Assembly: GCF_023715155.1 (NCBI RefSeq)
Contig: NZ_JAMBNQ010000030.1
Coordinates: forward strand, 1-61,922
Reading direction: 5' to 3'
DNA: 61,922 bases
DNA from: Neobacillus mesonae
GTDB taxonomy: Bacteria; Bacillota; Bacilli; Bacillales; Cytobacillaceae
Shown: positions 1 through 8,237 of the stretch, one piece after another
Layout of the letters: every line of letters begins with the position of its first letter
How positions within the stretch are numbered: position 1 is the stretch's first letter
Position numbers and translations under genes: made by a program
The notes under the pieces: model-generated
The model's input: only the letters and a program-made list of their open reading frames with translations
Databases searched by the model: none
Told to the model about the DNA's origin: nothing

Positions 1-124
1 GGAGTGGATGGTGTTTGACTCCTGGGGGATTAGCGTTACAGGCGAGACCCCGCAGGAGTGTCAGCGACGAGGAGGCTCGGCGAACGCCCCCCGGAAAGCA
101 AACACCTGGAACGGAAATCAACGT
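1..124. repeat. Dispersed Bacillaceae intergenic repeat (partial)
   Basis: The first ~124 bases are unusually G+C-rich for this window and contain the phrases ACTCCTGGGGG, GAGACCCCGCAGGAG, GACGAGGAGGCTC and GGAAATCAACG in order. These are the conserved blocks of a non-coding repeat I recognise from many Bacillus-type genomes, usually found downstream of genes. It is probably cut by the window edge. No open frame runs through it. Confidence 0.6.
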
Positions 125-154
125 ATTTTAACAAAAATATAATCCCAAAATGAC

Positions 155-188
155 AAAGACATCGAGAGGGAGTCCTCTCGATGTCTTT
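155..188. terminator. Hairpin terminator upstream of purU
   Basis: A perfect 15-bp inverted repeat (155-169 with 174-188) has a four-base loop and ends in T residues. It should terminate transcription entering from the left. A second, smaller hairpin follows at 202-223. Confidence 0.8.
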
Positions 189-201
189 TGTTGACAATCT
201 G

Positions 202-232
202 AAGCCATCCATTTTGATGGCTTTTTTAATTT
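202..232 (+). terminator. Second terminator hairpin before purU
   Basis: AAGCCATC (202-209) pairs with GATGGCTT (216-223) and is followed by a long T-rich tract. It lies in tandem with the hairpin at 155-188, so purU is insulated from upstream transcription. Confidence 0.7.
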
Positions 233-308
233 TTTTCGAAAATTCTTAGCAAACTCACTTTGACTAATGTATAATTTTTCATTATGAAAGGAAAGGATTT
301 TAGAGCAT

Positions 309-1208
309 ATGAATTCTTTTGTAAAAAAACAAATCGAACAATTTAAAATGCAAAATCAACATCGTGGACGTTTATTGGTGAGCTGCCCAGACCAGCCAGG
401 AATTGTTTCTGCCATTTCTCAGTTTTTATTTTCATATAATGCCAATATCATAGAGTCTAGTCAGTATTCAACCAATCCTGAAGACGGGGTCTTTTTCATT
501 CGGATTGAGTTTGAGTGCCCGTCATTGAAAGAAAAAGAAGGACAAATGGCGGAAAAATTTTCGGGAATTGCAGAAAAGTTTTCGATGGATTGGCATTTAA
601 CCCCTGTTTATAAGGTTAAAAAAACAGCTATTTTTGTTTCGAAAGAACTTCACTGTCTGCAGGAGCTTTTATGGGAGTGGCAAAGCGGAGATTTAATGAC
701 AGATATTGCTTTAGTTATAAGTAATCATGAAGCAGCCAGAGAGGTGGTAGAAGGTTTAGATATTCCTTTCTATTATATTCCAGCTAATAAGGATATTCGA
801 GAGCAAGTGGAAGAACAGCAGTTGGAGCTGTTGAAAGAATATGACATCGACGTCATTGTTTTAGCCCGTTATATGCAAATACTGACGTCTAAATTCGTCT
901 CAGCGAACTCAAAGAAAATTATCAATATCCACCATTCCTTTCTCCCAGCCTTTATCGGGGCAAGGCCATATGAACGTGCATATGACCGCGGGGTAAAATT
1001 AATCGGAGCTACAGCCCATTTTGTAACAGATGATTTGGATGAGGGTCCGATTATCGAACAGGATATTGCACGAGTTGATCACCGTTCCAATGTGGAAGCC
1101 CTTAAGAAAAAAGGACGTGCGATTGAACGAAGCGTATTGGCGCGGGCTGTAAAATGGCATCTTGAAGACAGAATCATTGTACATCAGAATAAAACGATTG
1201 TTTTTTAA
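309..1208 (+). CDS. purU: Formyltetrahydrofolate deformylase PurU
   Basis: This enzyme hydrolyses 10-formyl-tetrahydrofolate to formate and tetrahydrofolate, balancing one-carbon pools and supplying formate for purine synthesis. The 299-residue protein has an N-terminal ACT domain (about residues 20-95, beginning LLVSCPDQPGIVSAIS) followed by a formyltransferase-fold domain containing the INIHHSFLPAF signature and the later DEGPIIEQD segment. Length and domain order match the family. The ATG follows GAAAGGAAAGG. It is preceded by two terminators and a TATAAT at 270-275, and followed by a GGGTCAG hairpin, so it is probably monocistronic. The formate it makes could feed the formate dehydrogenase module at 43.8-49.6 kb, though that link is inference. 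Confidence 0.95.
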   Translation: MNSFVKKQIEQFKMQNQHRGRLLVSCPDQPGIVSAISQFLFSYNANIIESSQYSTNPEDGVFFIRIEFECPSLKEKEGQMAEKFSGIAEKFSMDWHLTPVYKVKKTAIFVSKELHCLQELLWEWQSGDLMTDIALVISNHEAAREVVEGLDIPFYYIPANKDIREQVEEQQLELLKEYDIDVIVLARYMQILTSKFVSANSKKIINIHHSFLPAFIGARPYERAYDRGVKLIGATAHFVTDDLDEGPIIEQDIARVDHRSNVEALKKKGRAIERSVLARAVKWHLEDRIIVHQNKTIVF

Positions 1209-1223
1209 TGAAAAAAAGTATGT

Positions 1224-1275
1224 GGGTCAGATTCTCGGAAGATGAACAATTTTCGGGAAACTGACCCTTTTGTCA
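1224..1275 (+). terminator. Terminator after purU
   Basis: GGGTCAG (1224-1230) pairs with CTGACCC (1261-1267) around a large, partly self-complementary loop. The right arm is followed by TTTTGTCATTTTT. Confidence 0.6.
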
Positions 1276-1343
1276 TTTTTATGGCAGCAGGTTGAGAGGA
1301 GGTATATAATAGACGGGGACTTTAGAATATGGGAGGAGACGTA

Positions 1344-2114
1344 ATGAATAAGCTGACGACATTGTTTCATCAAAGAATAGGTGTTCCGGAAAATGAAGCA
1401 GCAGCTTTTGAAAGTTTGGCTTCAATTCTTGAAAAAACAGCTGAAACAATCCCATTTGAAAATAGGTCAATAATGGAAAATAATCTGCGTGAGATCACTA
1501 AGGAAAACTTAGCTCATAAAATTTTAGAGAAAAAGGAAGGCGGACTTTGTTATGAATTAAATCCGCTATTCTATTTTTATCTACTAGAAAACGGGTTTAA
1601 TGCAAAGTTAGCAACAGGGGTTGTGTTCAATCAAGCAGCAGGTCAATATGCCGCATTAGGAAGAACCCATGTGACAATTCTTTTAAATCATAAGGATCAA
1701 TCCTATTTAATTGATACTGGTTTTGGCGGGAATTTGCCATTAATACCCGTTCCTTTTACTGGGGAAACCGTATCAACTAAAAATGGTGATTTTAGAATTA
1801 AAAAGGTTAAGATTGAACAGGGAGACTTTGCTCTAGAAATGAAATTAAAGCATAAAGATGCTGATTGGAGAATCGGTTATGCTTTTGATTCCCAAAATCT
1901 GATTACGAATTTAAATCAATTGAATGAAATCCAAACCATTATTGCAAAGCATCCAGAATCCTCTTTTAATAAACACCCATTATTGACCCGGCTGACGGAA
2001 ACCGGAAATATTACTTTAACAGATTCACATTTTACACAATGGGTGGATGGGAATGTTTCGAAGGAGAATGTTAATAAAGCAAAATTCGATGAGCTCATTA
2101 AACTATTTTTTTGA
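1344..2114 (+). CDS. nat: Arylamine N-acetyltransferase
   Basis: This cytosolic enzyme transfers an acetyl or similar acyl group from CoA to arylamines, hydrazines and aromatic hydroxylamines. The catalytic triad is visible at the family positions: Cys69 in GGLCYE, His109 in RTHVT and Asp124 in IDTGFGG. The protein of about 256 residues is the usual NAT length. I chose the ATG at 1344 because GGGAGGAG at 1331-1338 is well spaced for it; an in-frame ATG at 1329 lies upstream of that site and has none of its own. Acetylation of xenobiotic amines is the likely role, but the natural substrate cannot be read from sequence. Confidence 0.93.
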   Translation: MNKLTTLFHQRIGVPENEAAAFESLASILEKTAETIPFENRSIMENNLREITKENLAHKILEKKEGGLCYELNPLFYFYLLENGFNAKLATGVVFNQAAGQYAALGRTHVTILLNHKDQSYLIDTGFGGNLPLIPVPFTGETVSTKNGDFRIKKVKIEQGDFALEMKLKHKDADWRIGYAFDSQNLITNLNQLNEIQTIIAKHPESSFNKHPLLTRLTETGNITLTDSHFTQWVDGNVSKENVNKAKFDELIKLFF

Positions 2115-2239
2115 TGGTAAAATAGTGAAAGAAACGCTGTAATTATTGAATTGGCTGATTTATCATTTCGTTAGTTTTAAAAATGTTGTGGTTACACTAA
2201 AACATGTGTAATCTTTTAGAAAAGTTGGAGGAAACATCA

Positions 2240-3094
2240 TTGGAATTTAAACCGAAAGCGATATTTTTAGATATGGATGGGACCATTTTGAACCATCAAA
2301 ATAAGGTCAGTATCCGTACGAAAGAAGTCATTGACGAATTAAGAAAGCAAGGAATTTTCGTTTTTATTGCGACAGGAAGGTCATATGATGAAATCGAAGC
2401 AGTCGTACCAGCTGGATTTCAAGTAGATGGGGTCGTTTCTTCAAACGGCATGTTGGGAAATGTCGGGGATGAAGTGGTGTTTAAGGAATTACTCCCGCTT
2501 GAGCTGGTTGACCTTCTCATTAAAAAAGCAAGAGAATATCAATTATACTATGAAGTTTTTCCCTATGGAAGCCCCCGTTTTACTTTAAAACAGGATCAAA
2601 CATATATGGAGAATGAGATCAGGGACCCCAAGCCGGAAGGTGTTGGAATCAATGAATGGCTTTCACGCAAGGAGGCTGTTCCAGAATTAATTGAATGGAA
2701 AGATCAAATAGATGGAAAAGAGTTTTCCAAATTTTACTTCTTTGCCAGAACAAAAGAACATATTAACAGCTGGAAACAAGAATTGGAGCGAATTCAAAAC
2801 GACATAGATTTTACGATGTCTGTCTCCTCTGAGTACAATGTTGAGGTTATGGCGCCAAATGTAACGAAAGCTACTGGTATTCAACATATGCTCCAGTATT
2901 TTCATTTATCAGAAAATGAAATGATGGCAATAGGAGATAGTGACAATGATTTGCCGATGCTAAAACTAGCACATTTTGCCGTTGCCATGAAAAATGCACC
3001 CGATTTCATAAAAACAGCTGCTGATGATGTAACAGAATTTACCTGTGATGAAGATGGTGTATACTATTATTTGAAGTCAAAATTTGATCTTTAA
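2240..3094 (+). CDS. HAD-superfamily (Cof-type) sugar-phosphate phosphatase
   Basis: A class IIB HAD phosphatase of about 284 residues. Motif I is FLDMDGTIL (nucleophile and acid/base Asp), motif II is FIATGRS, and motif IV is GDSDNDLPML near the C terminus. Such Cof-like enzymes dephosphorylate sugar phosphates or pyridoxal phosphate; the particular substrate is unknown. The open frame extends to an ATG at 2204, but that codon has no ribosome site, whereas the TTG at 2240 is preceded by GGAGG at 2227-2231. The next gene starts 18 bases downstream, so the two are probably cotranscribed. Confidence 0.88.
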   Translation: MEFKPKAIFLDMDGTILNHQNKVSIRTKEVIDELRKQGIFVFIATGRSYDEIEAVVPAGFQVDGVVSSNGMLGNVGDEVVFKELLPLELVDLLIKKAREYQLYYEVFPYGSPRFTLKQDQTYMENEIRDPKPEGVGINEWLSRKEAVPELIEWKDQIDGKEFSKFYFFARTKEHINSWKQELERIQNDIDFTMSVSSEYNVEVMAPNVTKATGIQHMLQYFHLSENEMMAIGDSDNDLPMLKLAHFAVAMKNAPDFIKTAADDVTEFTCDEDGVYYYLKSKFDL

Positions 3095-3112
3095 ATGGGG
3101 GAGTAAACCGAA

Positions 3113-3400
3113 ATGATTAAAGTAGTGGCAAAAGGGAAATTAAAACCTGATGTTAAAGCAGAAGAATATATCAGGATATCAAGAGAACTTGTGGCTGAAA
3201 CCCGAAAAGAAGAAGGTTGTATCTCATATGCTCTATTTGAAGAATTAAATGATCCTTCTATCTTTACAATGCTTGAAGAATGGGAGAATGAAGAGGCATT
3301 AGAGAAACATAATCAAACTGAACATATGAAAAGAATTATTCCAGAACTTTCGAAATTACGGGAGAGTATGGAAGTTAATATTTATCGAGAAGTGGAATAA
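3113..3400 (+). CDS. Antibiotic biosynthesis monooxygenase-fold protein (putative quinol monooxygenase)
   Basis: A 95-residue protein of the ABM ferredoxin-like dimeric fold, typified by YgiN. Diagnostic segments are an early small-strand KVVAKGKLKP, a central ARKEEGCISYALFE-like stretch (here TRKEEGCISYALFEELND) and a C-terminal KHNQTEHMKR...LS block. Members act on quinols or heme-like aromatics or are small ligand-binding proteins. GGGGGAG precedes the ATG. It lies 18 bases after the HAD phosphatase and ends at a strong convergent terminator. Confidence 0.85.
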   Translation: MIKVVAKGKLKPDVKAEEYIRISRELVAETRKEEGCISYALFEELNDPSIFTMLEEWENEEALEKHNQTEHMKRIIPELSKLRESMEVNIYREVE

Positions 3401-3404
3401 ATGG

Positions 3405-3439
3405 AAAAAATGCTGAAGTCAAAAGCTTCAGCATTTTTT
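3405..3439. terminator. Bidirectional terminator between ABM gene and yfkJ-like gene
   Basis: A perfect 14-bp stem (3405-3418 with 3426-3439) has A residues on the left arm and T residues on the right. It can serve both the rightward gene ending at 3400 and the leftward gene ending at 3441. Confidence 0.85.
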
Positions 3440-3440
3440 C

Positions 3441-3905
3441 TTATAGGTCATGTTCCTTGCGTATTTTTTCCAGCAATGCCATACACCCTTCGGAAACAAG
3501 GTCATAAGTTTCCTGGAAATCTCCAGTGTAATAGGGATCCGGCACATCTTTTGGATGGTTGGTTAAATCAAGGAGACGGATTAGCTTTGGATGGCTTGGA
3601 TTACCGGCAATCTCGGAAAGGTTTTTCATATTACTATCATCCATGCCAATAATATACTCGAATTTTTCAAAGTCATCTTTTGTTATTTGGCGGCCGATAA
3701 GACCCTCAGAGGAAATATTGTATTTTTTCAAAATAGTAATCGTTCCTTTGTGGGGAGGCGAACCAATCTCCCAAGAGCTGGTTGCTGCAGAGTCAACAGA
3801 AATTTTATCCGATAAATTTTCCTTTTCCAGTAAATTCCGAAAAAAAGCCTCAGCCATTGGAGATCGGCAGATGTTTCCTAGGCAGACAAATAAAACATTA
3901 ATCAT
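3441..3905 (-). CDS. yfkJ: Low-molecular-weight protein-tyrosine phosphatase (YfkJ-like)
   Basis: A cytosolic phosphatase of 154 residues with the P-loop VCLGNICRSP (nucleophile Cys8, phosphate-binding Arg14) at the N terminus and the general-acid loop DVPDPYYTG near residue 120. The residue after Gly-Asn is Ile rather than the Thr of YwlE arginine phosphatases, so tyrosine phosphatase activity of the YfkJ type is more likely than protein-arginine phosphatase activity. The start has an AAGGGG-like site just upstream on the minus strand. It is a single gene with its own terminator. Confidence 0.9.
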   Translation of the reverse strand: MINVLFVCLGNICRSPMAEAFFRNLLEKENLSDKISVDSAATSSWEIGSPPHKGTITILKKYNISSEGLIGRQITKDDFEKFEYIIGMDDSNMKNLSEIAGNPSHPKLIRLLDLTNHPKDVPDPYYTGDFQETYDLVSEGCMALLEKIRKEHDL

Positions 3906-4166
3906 TTGAGAAACCCCTTTTTATGTATGTGAAATAATATTCATTCCAAATATGATAGTAAAAAAATGAAGAATAGTAAAGGAAAATGAAAGAAATTTGT
4001 TCCTTTCGAAAATCAAAAACTTTATTAATTTTCAATTAAATATGTTAAAATGAAGGCGGTATAAAGATGATGGAGGAGAACAACAGAATAGTGAAGCAAT
4101 CAGTATGATGAGACAGAGAGATAAAATACATAGTGATGATTGATTATTTGTGAGAGGAGATAAAAC

Positions 4167-5030
4167 ATGAAATTCGTGAATTTTAAGGCAGATGGCCAAA
4201 TTCGTTTAGGAATTAAAACGGACAAAGGTATCGTTGATGTTGAACAAGCTGCAAAGGCCTATCATTTGGATGCACCATTAACGATCGAGCAGGTGATCGC
4301 CAGCGGAGAAAAGGGACTTTCGCAATTAGCAGAATTAACAAATAAGGATATTCAAACGATTCTAGAAGAGGAAATTGTTTATGCACCCTGTGTAACACAG
4401 CCTGAAAAAATTTTATGTGTCGGTCTCAATTATGTGAATCATGCAGAAGAGTCCAAAATGGATATTCCAACTTCTCCTATCATTTTTAGTAAATTTAACA
4501 ATGCATTGGCAGCACACAATCAAAAGATTCCGCTTCCAAAAAGTTCGGAGAAAGTTGATTATGAAGCAGAACTTGTAATTGTCATCGGGAAAGAGGCGGT
4601 AAATGTATCAACAGAAGATGCCTTATCGCATGTGTTTGGCTATACGGTTGGAAATGATTTATCGGCAAGGGATTTACAATTCCGCTCAAGCCAATGGCTG
4701 CTAGGAAAAAGCTGTGATTCTTTCGCACCAATTGGGCCATATTTGGTAACAGCGGATGAAATTGATCCAAACTCTTTGGAGGTTACCTGTAAAGTGAATG
4801 GGTCACTTCGCCAATCAGCTAATACGAAAGATATGATATTTGATTGTGCAACCATTATCAGCTATTTATCCCAGCATATGACATTAATGCCGGGAGATAT
4901 TATTTTTTCTGGAACTCCGGATGGGGTGATTTTAGGATATCCGGAAGATCAACAAGTTTGGTTGAAATCAAATGATGAAGTGGAAATCTCGATTGAAAAT
5001 ATAGGCACTTTGGTAAATGTGCTGGATTAA
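4167..5030 (+). CDS. Fumarylacetoacetate hydrolase (FAH) family protein
   Basis: A 287-residue enzyme of the FAH superfamily, which cleaves or decarboxylates beta-keto acids with a divalent metal. A short N-terminal domain precedes the catalytic domain starting at KILCVGLNYVNHAEES. The metal-site acidic residues fall in DYEAELVIVIGKEA, and the family signatures GNDLSARDLQFR, GKSCDSFAPIGP and SGTPDGV are intact. Possible activities include acylpyruvase, oxaloacetate decarboxylase and 2-hydroxyhepta-diene-dioate isomerase; the sequence alone does not decide. AGAGGAGAT precedes the ATG. It is flanked by non-coding DNA and a terminator, so it is probably monocistronic. Confidence 0.88.
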   Translation: MKFVNFKADGQIRLGIKTDKGIVDVEQAAKAYHLDAPLTIEQVIASGEKGLSQLAELTNKDIQTILEEEIVYAPCVTQPEKILCVGLNYVNHAEESKMDIPTSPIIFSKFNNALAAHNQKIPLPKSSEKVDYEAELVIVIGKEAVNVSTEDALSHVFGYTVGNDLSARDLQFRSSQWLLGKSCDSFAPIGPYLVTADEIDPNSLEVTCKVNGSLRQSANTKDMIFDCATIISYLSQHMTLMPGDIIFSGTPDGVILGYPEDQQVWLKSNDEVEISIENIGTLVNVLD

Positions 5031-5054
5031 AATGAAGAAATTGTGTTCGTTCTT

Positions 5055-5090
5055 AGACCGTTTGTGTTCATTACCAGCGGTCTTTTTCAT
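5055..5090 (+). terminator. Terminator after FAH-family gene
   Basis: AGACCG (5055-5060) pairs with CGGTCT (5078-5083), followed by TTTTCATTTCTTGTTTTTTT. The same AGACCG/CGGTCT stem recurs at 56383-56412. Confidence 0.65.
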
Positions 5091-5144
5091 TTCTTGTTTT
5101 TTTCCATATTCTTCACTTAAAATAGATAACTAGAGTAGACAATA

Positions 5145-5888
5145 GTGAATTTAGCATTAGAAGGTGTCGTTTTGGAGAAACAAAAGATTGGTTTTATTTA
5201 TGAATGTATTTTAGCTGGACTGATTATTTTTTCTTTGAGTGTTGATTTGCCTGCACGGGAGGACGCAGTGTTAGGCTGGTTTGTATGGGGGCTGTTTGTG
5301 TTCGATTACTTGATCCGCTTTTTCTTAAGCAAGAATAAATGGGAATTTGTTAAAAATCATCCTGTTGAATTGCTGGCACTGATTCCTGTAGATCAGCTAT
5401 TTAGAACGCTCCGTTTAGTACGTTTAATTCGTTTAATTAGATTAATCCTCGTCCTAAAAAGAAATAATTCTATTTTAGATCTCCTATTTGAAAAATATCG
5501 ATTGGATAAAATATTTGTCACCGTTATTGCCCTCTTATTTTTATCAGCAATCCCCATGACTTGGATTGAACCGGGATTCGACAGCTATGGTGATGCTTTA
5601 TGGTGGACCGTCGTAACAACGACAACTGTCGGCTATGGAGATTTATATCCCGAAACAGATGCCGGGAGAATTATAGCGAGTGTGCTGATGTTTGTCGGGA
5701 TTGGTTTAATTGGGGTTGTAACCGGAACAGTGGCATCTTTTTTCTCTCATAAAACTAGTGATCTTCCCGAGCAGTTAAAATATGTAAGAGATAAGATTGA
5801 TAACTATCCATCCATTACAGAACCTGAGCTCCGTGTCATGATTGAACAATTGAAAGAGTATCAAAAGGAACAAAATAAATCAGAGTAA
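5145..5888 (+). CDS. Voltage-gated-type potassium channel protein
   Basis: An integral membrane ion channel of about 247 residues. Early hydrophobic helices (about 20-75) precede an S4-like segment with arginines at every third position (TLRLVRLIRLIRLILVLKR), then the pore with selectivity filter TTTTVGYGD and an inner helix. The C-terminal tail (SHKTSDLPEQLKYVRDKIDN...) is predicted cytoplasmic. The start is uncertain: the longest frame begins at GTG 5145, but TTG at 5172 is better spaced from AAGGTG at 5161-5166. It lies alone between terminators. Role: K+ flux and membrane potential. Confidence 0.88.
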   Translation: MNLALEGVVLEKQKIGFIYECILAGLIIFSLSVDLPAREDAVLGWFVWGLFVFDYLIRFFLSKNKWEFVKNHPVELLALIPVDQLFRTLRLVRLIRLIRLILVLKRNNSILDLLFEKYRLDKIFVTVIALLFLSAIPMTWIEPGFDSYGDALWWTVVTTTTVGYGDLYPETDAGRIIASVLMFVGIGLIGVVTGTVASFFSHKTSDLPEQLKYVRDKIDNYPSITEPELRVMIEQLKEYQKEQNKSE

Positions 5889-5892
5889 AAAA

Positions 5893-5930
5893 AGTGCCAG
5901 ACACCTAAAAATGGTGTTTGGCATTTTTCA
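5893..5930 (+). terminator. Terminator of the TGCC-GACACC repeat family
   Basis: TGCCAGACACC (5895-5905) pairs with GGTGTTTGGCA (5913-5923) with one G-U pair, followed by TTTTTC. Related arms recur at 6273, 8243, 52620, 56086 and 61118. Confidence 0.8.
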
Positions 5931-5947
5931 TTTATTTGAATTCATAC

Positions 5948-5976
5948 TTTACAGATAGGAATTATAGAATTATAAT
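5948..5976 (+). promoter_or_regulatory. SigA-type promoter for the fbpA-like gene
   Basis: TTTACA (5948-5953) and TATAAT (5971-5976) are separated by 17 bases, ~90 bp before the fbpA-like start. The spacer is A+T-rich, but I could not align it convincingly to a Fur box. Confidence 0.6.
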
Positions 5977-6068
5977 AAGGGTAACAAAAAAATCTGAATG
6001 GATGTTTAATAAGGCAAGCCTTTAAAATAGTTGAAAAAGAAACATAAAATACCGAAGGAGTGTTTCTG

Positions 6069-6251
6069 ATGCGAAAAAATGATGAAAAGAGAAGACAAAA
6101 ATTAATCAATAAATTACTATTCTTTAACGTATATACTAAAGAAGATAAAAAGCTTTACGAAATGCCGCTGCTTAAATTAGAACGGGAATATAAAAAGTTT
6201 AAATTACAAAACCATCCACACGGCGAATTTGGCTCTATTAAGTGGGTGTAA
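6069..6251 (+). CDS. fbpA: Small basic protein, FbpA-like (Fur-regulated basic protein family)
   Basis: A 60-residue, very lysine/arginine-rich protein. The pattern RRQKLINKLLFFNVYTK...KKLYEMPLLKLEREYKK matches the Fur-regulated basic protein A family of Bacillus, whose members help in iron-sparing responses, possibly as partners of the sRNA FsrA. I chose the ATG at 6069 because AAGGAG (6055-6060) sits 8 bases upstream; the longer frame's GTG at 6060 overlaps that site. A good -35/-10 pair lies upstream. Iron regulation is inferred from the family; no clear Fur operator is visible. Confidence 0.72.
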   Translation: MRKNDEKRRQKLINKLLFFNVYTKEDKKLYEMPLLKLEREYKKFKLQNHPHGEFGSIKWV

Positions 6252-6272
6252 AAAGAGATGCAAATTTCCTTA

Positions 6273-6315
6273 TGTCAGGCACCTTCCAAACGGGGGAGAG
6301 GTGCCTGACATTTGT
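6273..6315 (+). terminator. Terminator after fbpA-like gene (TGTCAGGCACC family)
   Basis: TGTCAGGCACCT (6273-6284) pairs perfectly with AGGTGCCTGACA (6299-6310) and is followed by TTTGTTTT. It belongs to the same arm family as several other terminators in this window. Confidence 0.8.
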
Positions 6316-6328
6316 TTTGGGAAAATTT

Positions 6329-6460
6329 ATCTGCAGGTTTGGTAAAGAAATCTGCTATTTTTGAGATTTATCTGCAGTTTTTAAGAAGATATTTGCAATT
6401 TTTCAAATGTATCTGCAATTTTAAAATCACCGCAATAAACTCTTCGATTTATCTGCGCCT
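6329..6460. repeat. Phased ATCTGC repeat array (20-21 bp period)
   Basis: The motif ATCTGC, often as TTTATCTGCAGTTTT, begins at 6329, 6350, 6370, 6391 (as ATTTGC), 6411 and 6451, with a degenerate copy near 6426. The spacing is 20-21 bases, two DNA turns. Apart from the preceding terminator and the array, I see only the ribosome site and start of the next gene in 6252-6535. Confidence 0.7.
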
Positions 6461-6535
6461 TTTTCTTCCATAAAAGCCTAAAATAGATGTTTTCATGATA
6501 AACTAATATAAAAATAGACTATATGGAGGTTTATT

Positions 6536-7261
6536 TTGGGGAACGATATAATCTTTTTTAGTATTATTTTGACAGCATCTATCTTGCAAACGAGTACAGG
6601 ATTTGGTTTTTCTATAATGGCAACCCCTTTTCTTTTATTGATATTCCAACCAAAAGAAGCGGTTCAAATAAACCTTATTTTGTCTTTAGTAATCTCTATA
6701 TCCCTTATTTGGAAAATAAAATCAGATGTAAATGTTAAGCTGCTAAAGAGATTTATTATGGGAAGCATTGTTGGCGTACCTTTTGGAATTTTAATCTTTA
6801 TGTCAATAAATTTGAATGCTTTTAAATTAATCGTCAGCATTCTTCTCTTAGTTTTAACGATGTTACTCATATTTAATTTTAAGGTTCGATCAACAAATGG
6901 AAGAGATTTAATTGTTGGAGGTTTTTCAGGACTTTTCACGACAAGTATTGGCATGCCGGGACCGCCGATCCTGCTTTACTTGACGGGAACGGATACTGAA
7001 AAAGGGAAATTGCGGGCGACCACTTTAGCCTTTTATCTGTTTATCTATTTTATTAGTTTATTCACCCAAATTATTTTTACCGGGACCGACCTAGTTATTT
7101 GGAAATCATCCCTTCATGCACTGCCACTGGTTCTCCTTGGGTTGTTTGCTGGTCAAATCATCTTTAAATGGATTAATCAGCGGATTTTCAAGATTTTTAC
7201 ATATATTCTCTTAAGCTGTACCGGCTTTTATTTACTATTGGAAAGCTGTAACTTGTTATAA
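6536..7261 (+). CDS. TSUP/TauE-SafE family membrane permease
   Basis: A polytopic membrane protein of 241 residues with about eight hydrophobic segments, belonging to the TauE/SafE (DUF81) family that moves sulfite, sulfoacetate or other small organic anions. Typical features are the N-terminal TASILQTSTGFGFSIMATPF loop and the mid-protein repeat GGFSGLFTTSIGMPGPPILLYL, the two half-repeats of this family. TTG 6536 is preceded by TGGAGGT. It ends 34 bases before the DUF4145 gene start, but substrate and any link to that gene are unknown. Confidence 0.85.
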   Translation: MGNDIIFFSIILTASILQTSTGFGFSIMATPFLLLIFQPKEAVQINLILSLVISISLIWKIKSDVNVKLLKRFIMGSIVGVPFGILIFMSINLNAFKLIVSILLLVLTMLLIFNFKVRSTNGRDLIVGGFSGLFTTSIGMPGPPILLYLTGTDTEKGKLRATTLAFYLFIYFISLFTQIIFTGTDLVIWKSSLHALPLVLLGLFAGQIIFKWINQRIFKIFTYILLSCTGFYLLLESCNLL

Positions 7262-7295
7262 ACCATTAACAATGGATTTTATTTTGGAGGAAGAC

Positions 7296-8237
7296 ATGAG
7301 CAACCGTTTATTCGATTTCGTTAGACAATTTTCAAATGAGCTCGCAGATTTAGCACAGAGTATAGAGGATCAATTGTTTGAGAATCCTCATGGTACATTA
7401 ATGCAAACTCGATTGTATGCGGAAGAGCTGGTTAAAATCATCAGCCAAAAAGAGGGATTGGAGAAAATCTATCCATTAAAACCGGCAGAGCGAATACATA
7501 AATTATATCGGCAGGATCTTATTGAGGAAGAAATTTATACCAAACTGGAGTGGATTAGAAGAACGGGGAATAAAGCAGTCCATGATGTGAAAAAAGCGGA
7601 GATAAAGGATGTTCTTGAAGCTCATAAACTGTTATTTGAAATCAGTGTTTGGTATATGCAGGTGTACGTAAACTTCGATTTTGAAGTTCCGGAATATCAG
7701 CTGCCAGTAAAAACAAGCCAGGAAGGCACACTCATTGCATTAGAAGACTTGGATGAACGGATTAGGGAAGAAGTGAAACGGCAAATTGAAGTAATTCGGG
7801 AAGAATCCATGAAGGTTCATCAGCGGCTTGAAGCAAAAGCAGTACAAAATTCAGCAGTTCTGGAAAAAGCCCCGGAAAAAATGGTCAAAATATCAGAAAG
7901 CAAAAAGAGCTTCTGTGATATTTTAGAAAAAAATGATTATATCATCACCAATGAAACGCCAAAAGCGGTGGAATTTGAACATACAATTAGCAAACAAATA
8001 ATTTACATGGCACCTAATAAAAAAGAAACCAGCATCGTATTAGATCCAAATTTTGTGAATAAGCATGAAACATTAAAAAGCAACGGGGTGCGCCGAAGCA
8101 GTACTGCTTATAGGAAATTTCCAAAGGACTTAAACAAGGGAAAAACGCCTATCAATTTTGGTTATATGTATACTTTCAATAGTGAAGCGGAATTCGATTT
8201 GTTTTTAAAAAGCATAAACATCTTTCAGAGTAATTAG
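7296..8237 (+). CDS. DUF4145-domain protein upstream of McrBC
   Basis: A soluble protein of about 313 residues. Residues 1-125 (FDFVRQFSNELADLAQSIED...ARLYAEELVKII...WIRRTGNKAVHD) form an all-helical DUF4145/HEPN-like domain, often found next to or fused with restriction enzymes. A charged linker (about 155-200) leads to a C-terminal domain I do not recognise (KKSFCDILEKNDYIITNE... to INFGYMYTFNSEAEFDLFLKS). ATG 7296 is preceded by TTGGAGG; the longer frame starts at 7272 without a site. No RxxxxH HEPN RNase motif is obvious. It is followed by its own terminator but lies just before mcrBC, so a defence role is inferred from context. Confidence 0.75.
   Translation: MSNRLFDFVRQFSNELADLAQSIEDQLFENPHGTLMQTRLYAEELVKIISQKEGLEKIYPLKPAERIHKLYRQDLIEEEIYTKLEWIRRTGNKAVHDVKKAEIKDVLEAHKLLFEISVWYMQVYVNFDFEVPEYQLPVKTSQEGTLIALEDLDERIREEVKRQIEVIREESMKVHQRLEAKAVQNSAVLEKAPEKMVKISESKKSFCDILEKNDYIITNETPKAVEFEHTISKQIIYMAPNKKETSIVLDPNFVNKHETLKSNGVRRSSTAYRKFPKDLNKGKTPINFGYMYTFNSEAEFDLFLKSINIFQSN

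Noticed and set aside
5940..6000. Fur box before the fbpA-like gene
   Set aside because: The A+T-rich promoter spacer does not align well with the 7-1-7 TGATAAT inverted repeat; only a SigA promoter is supported.
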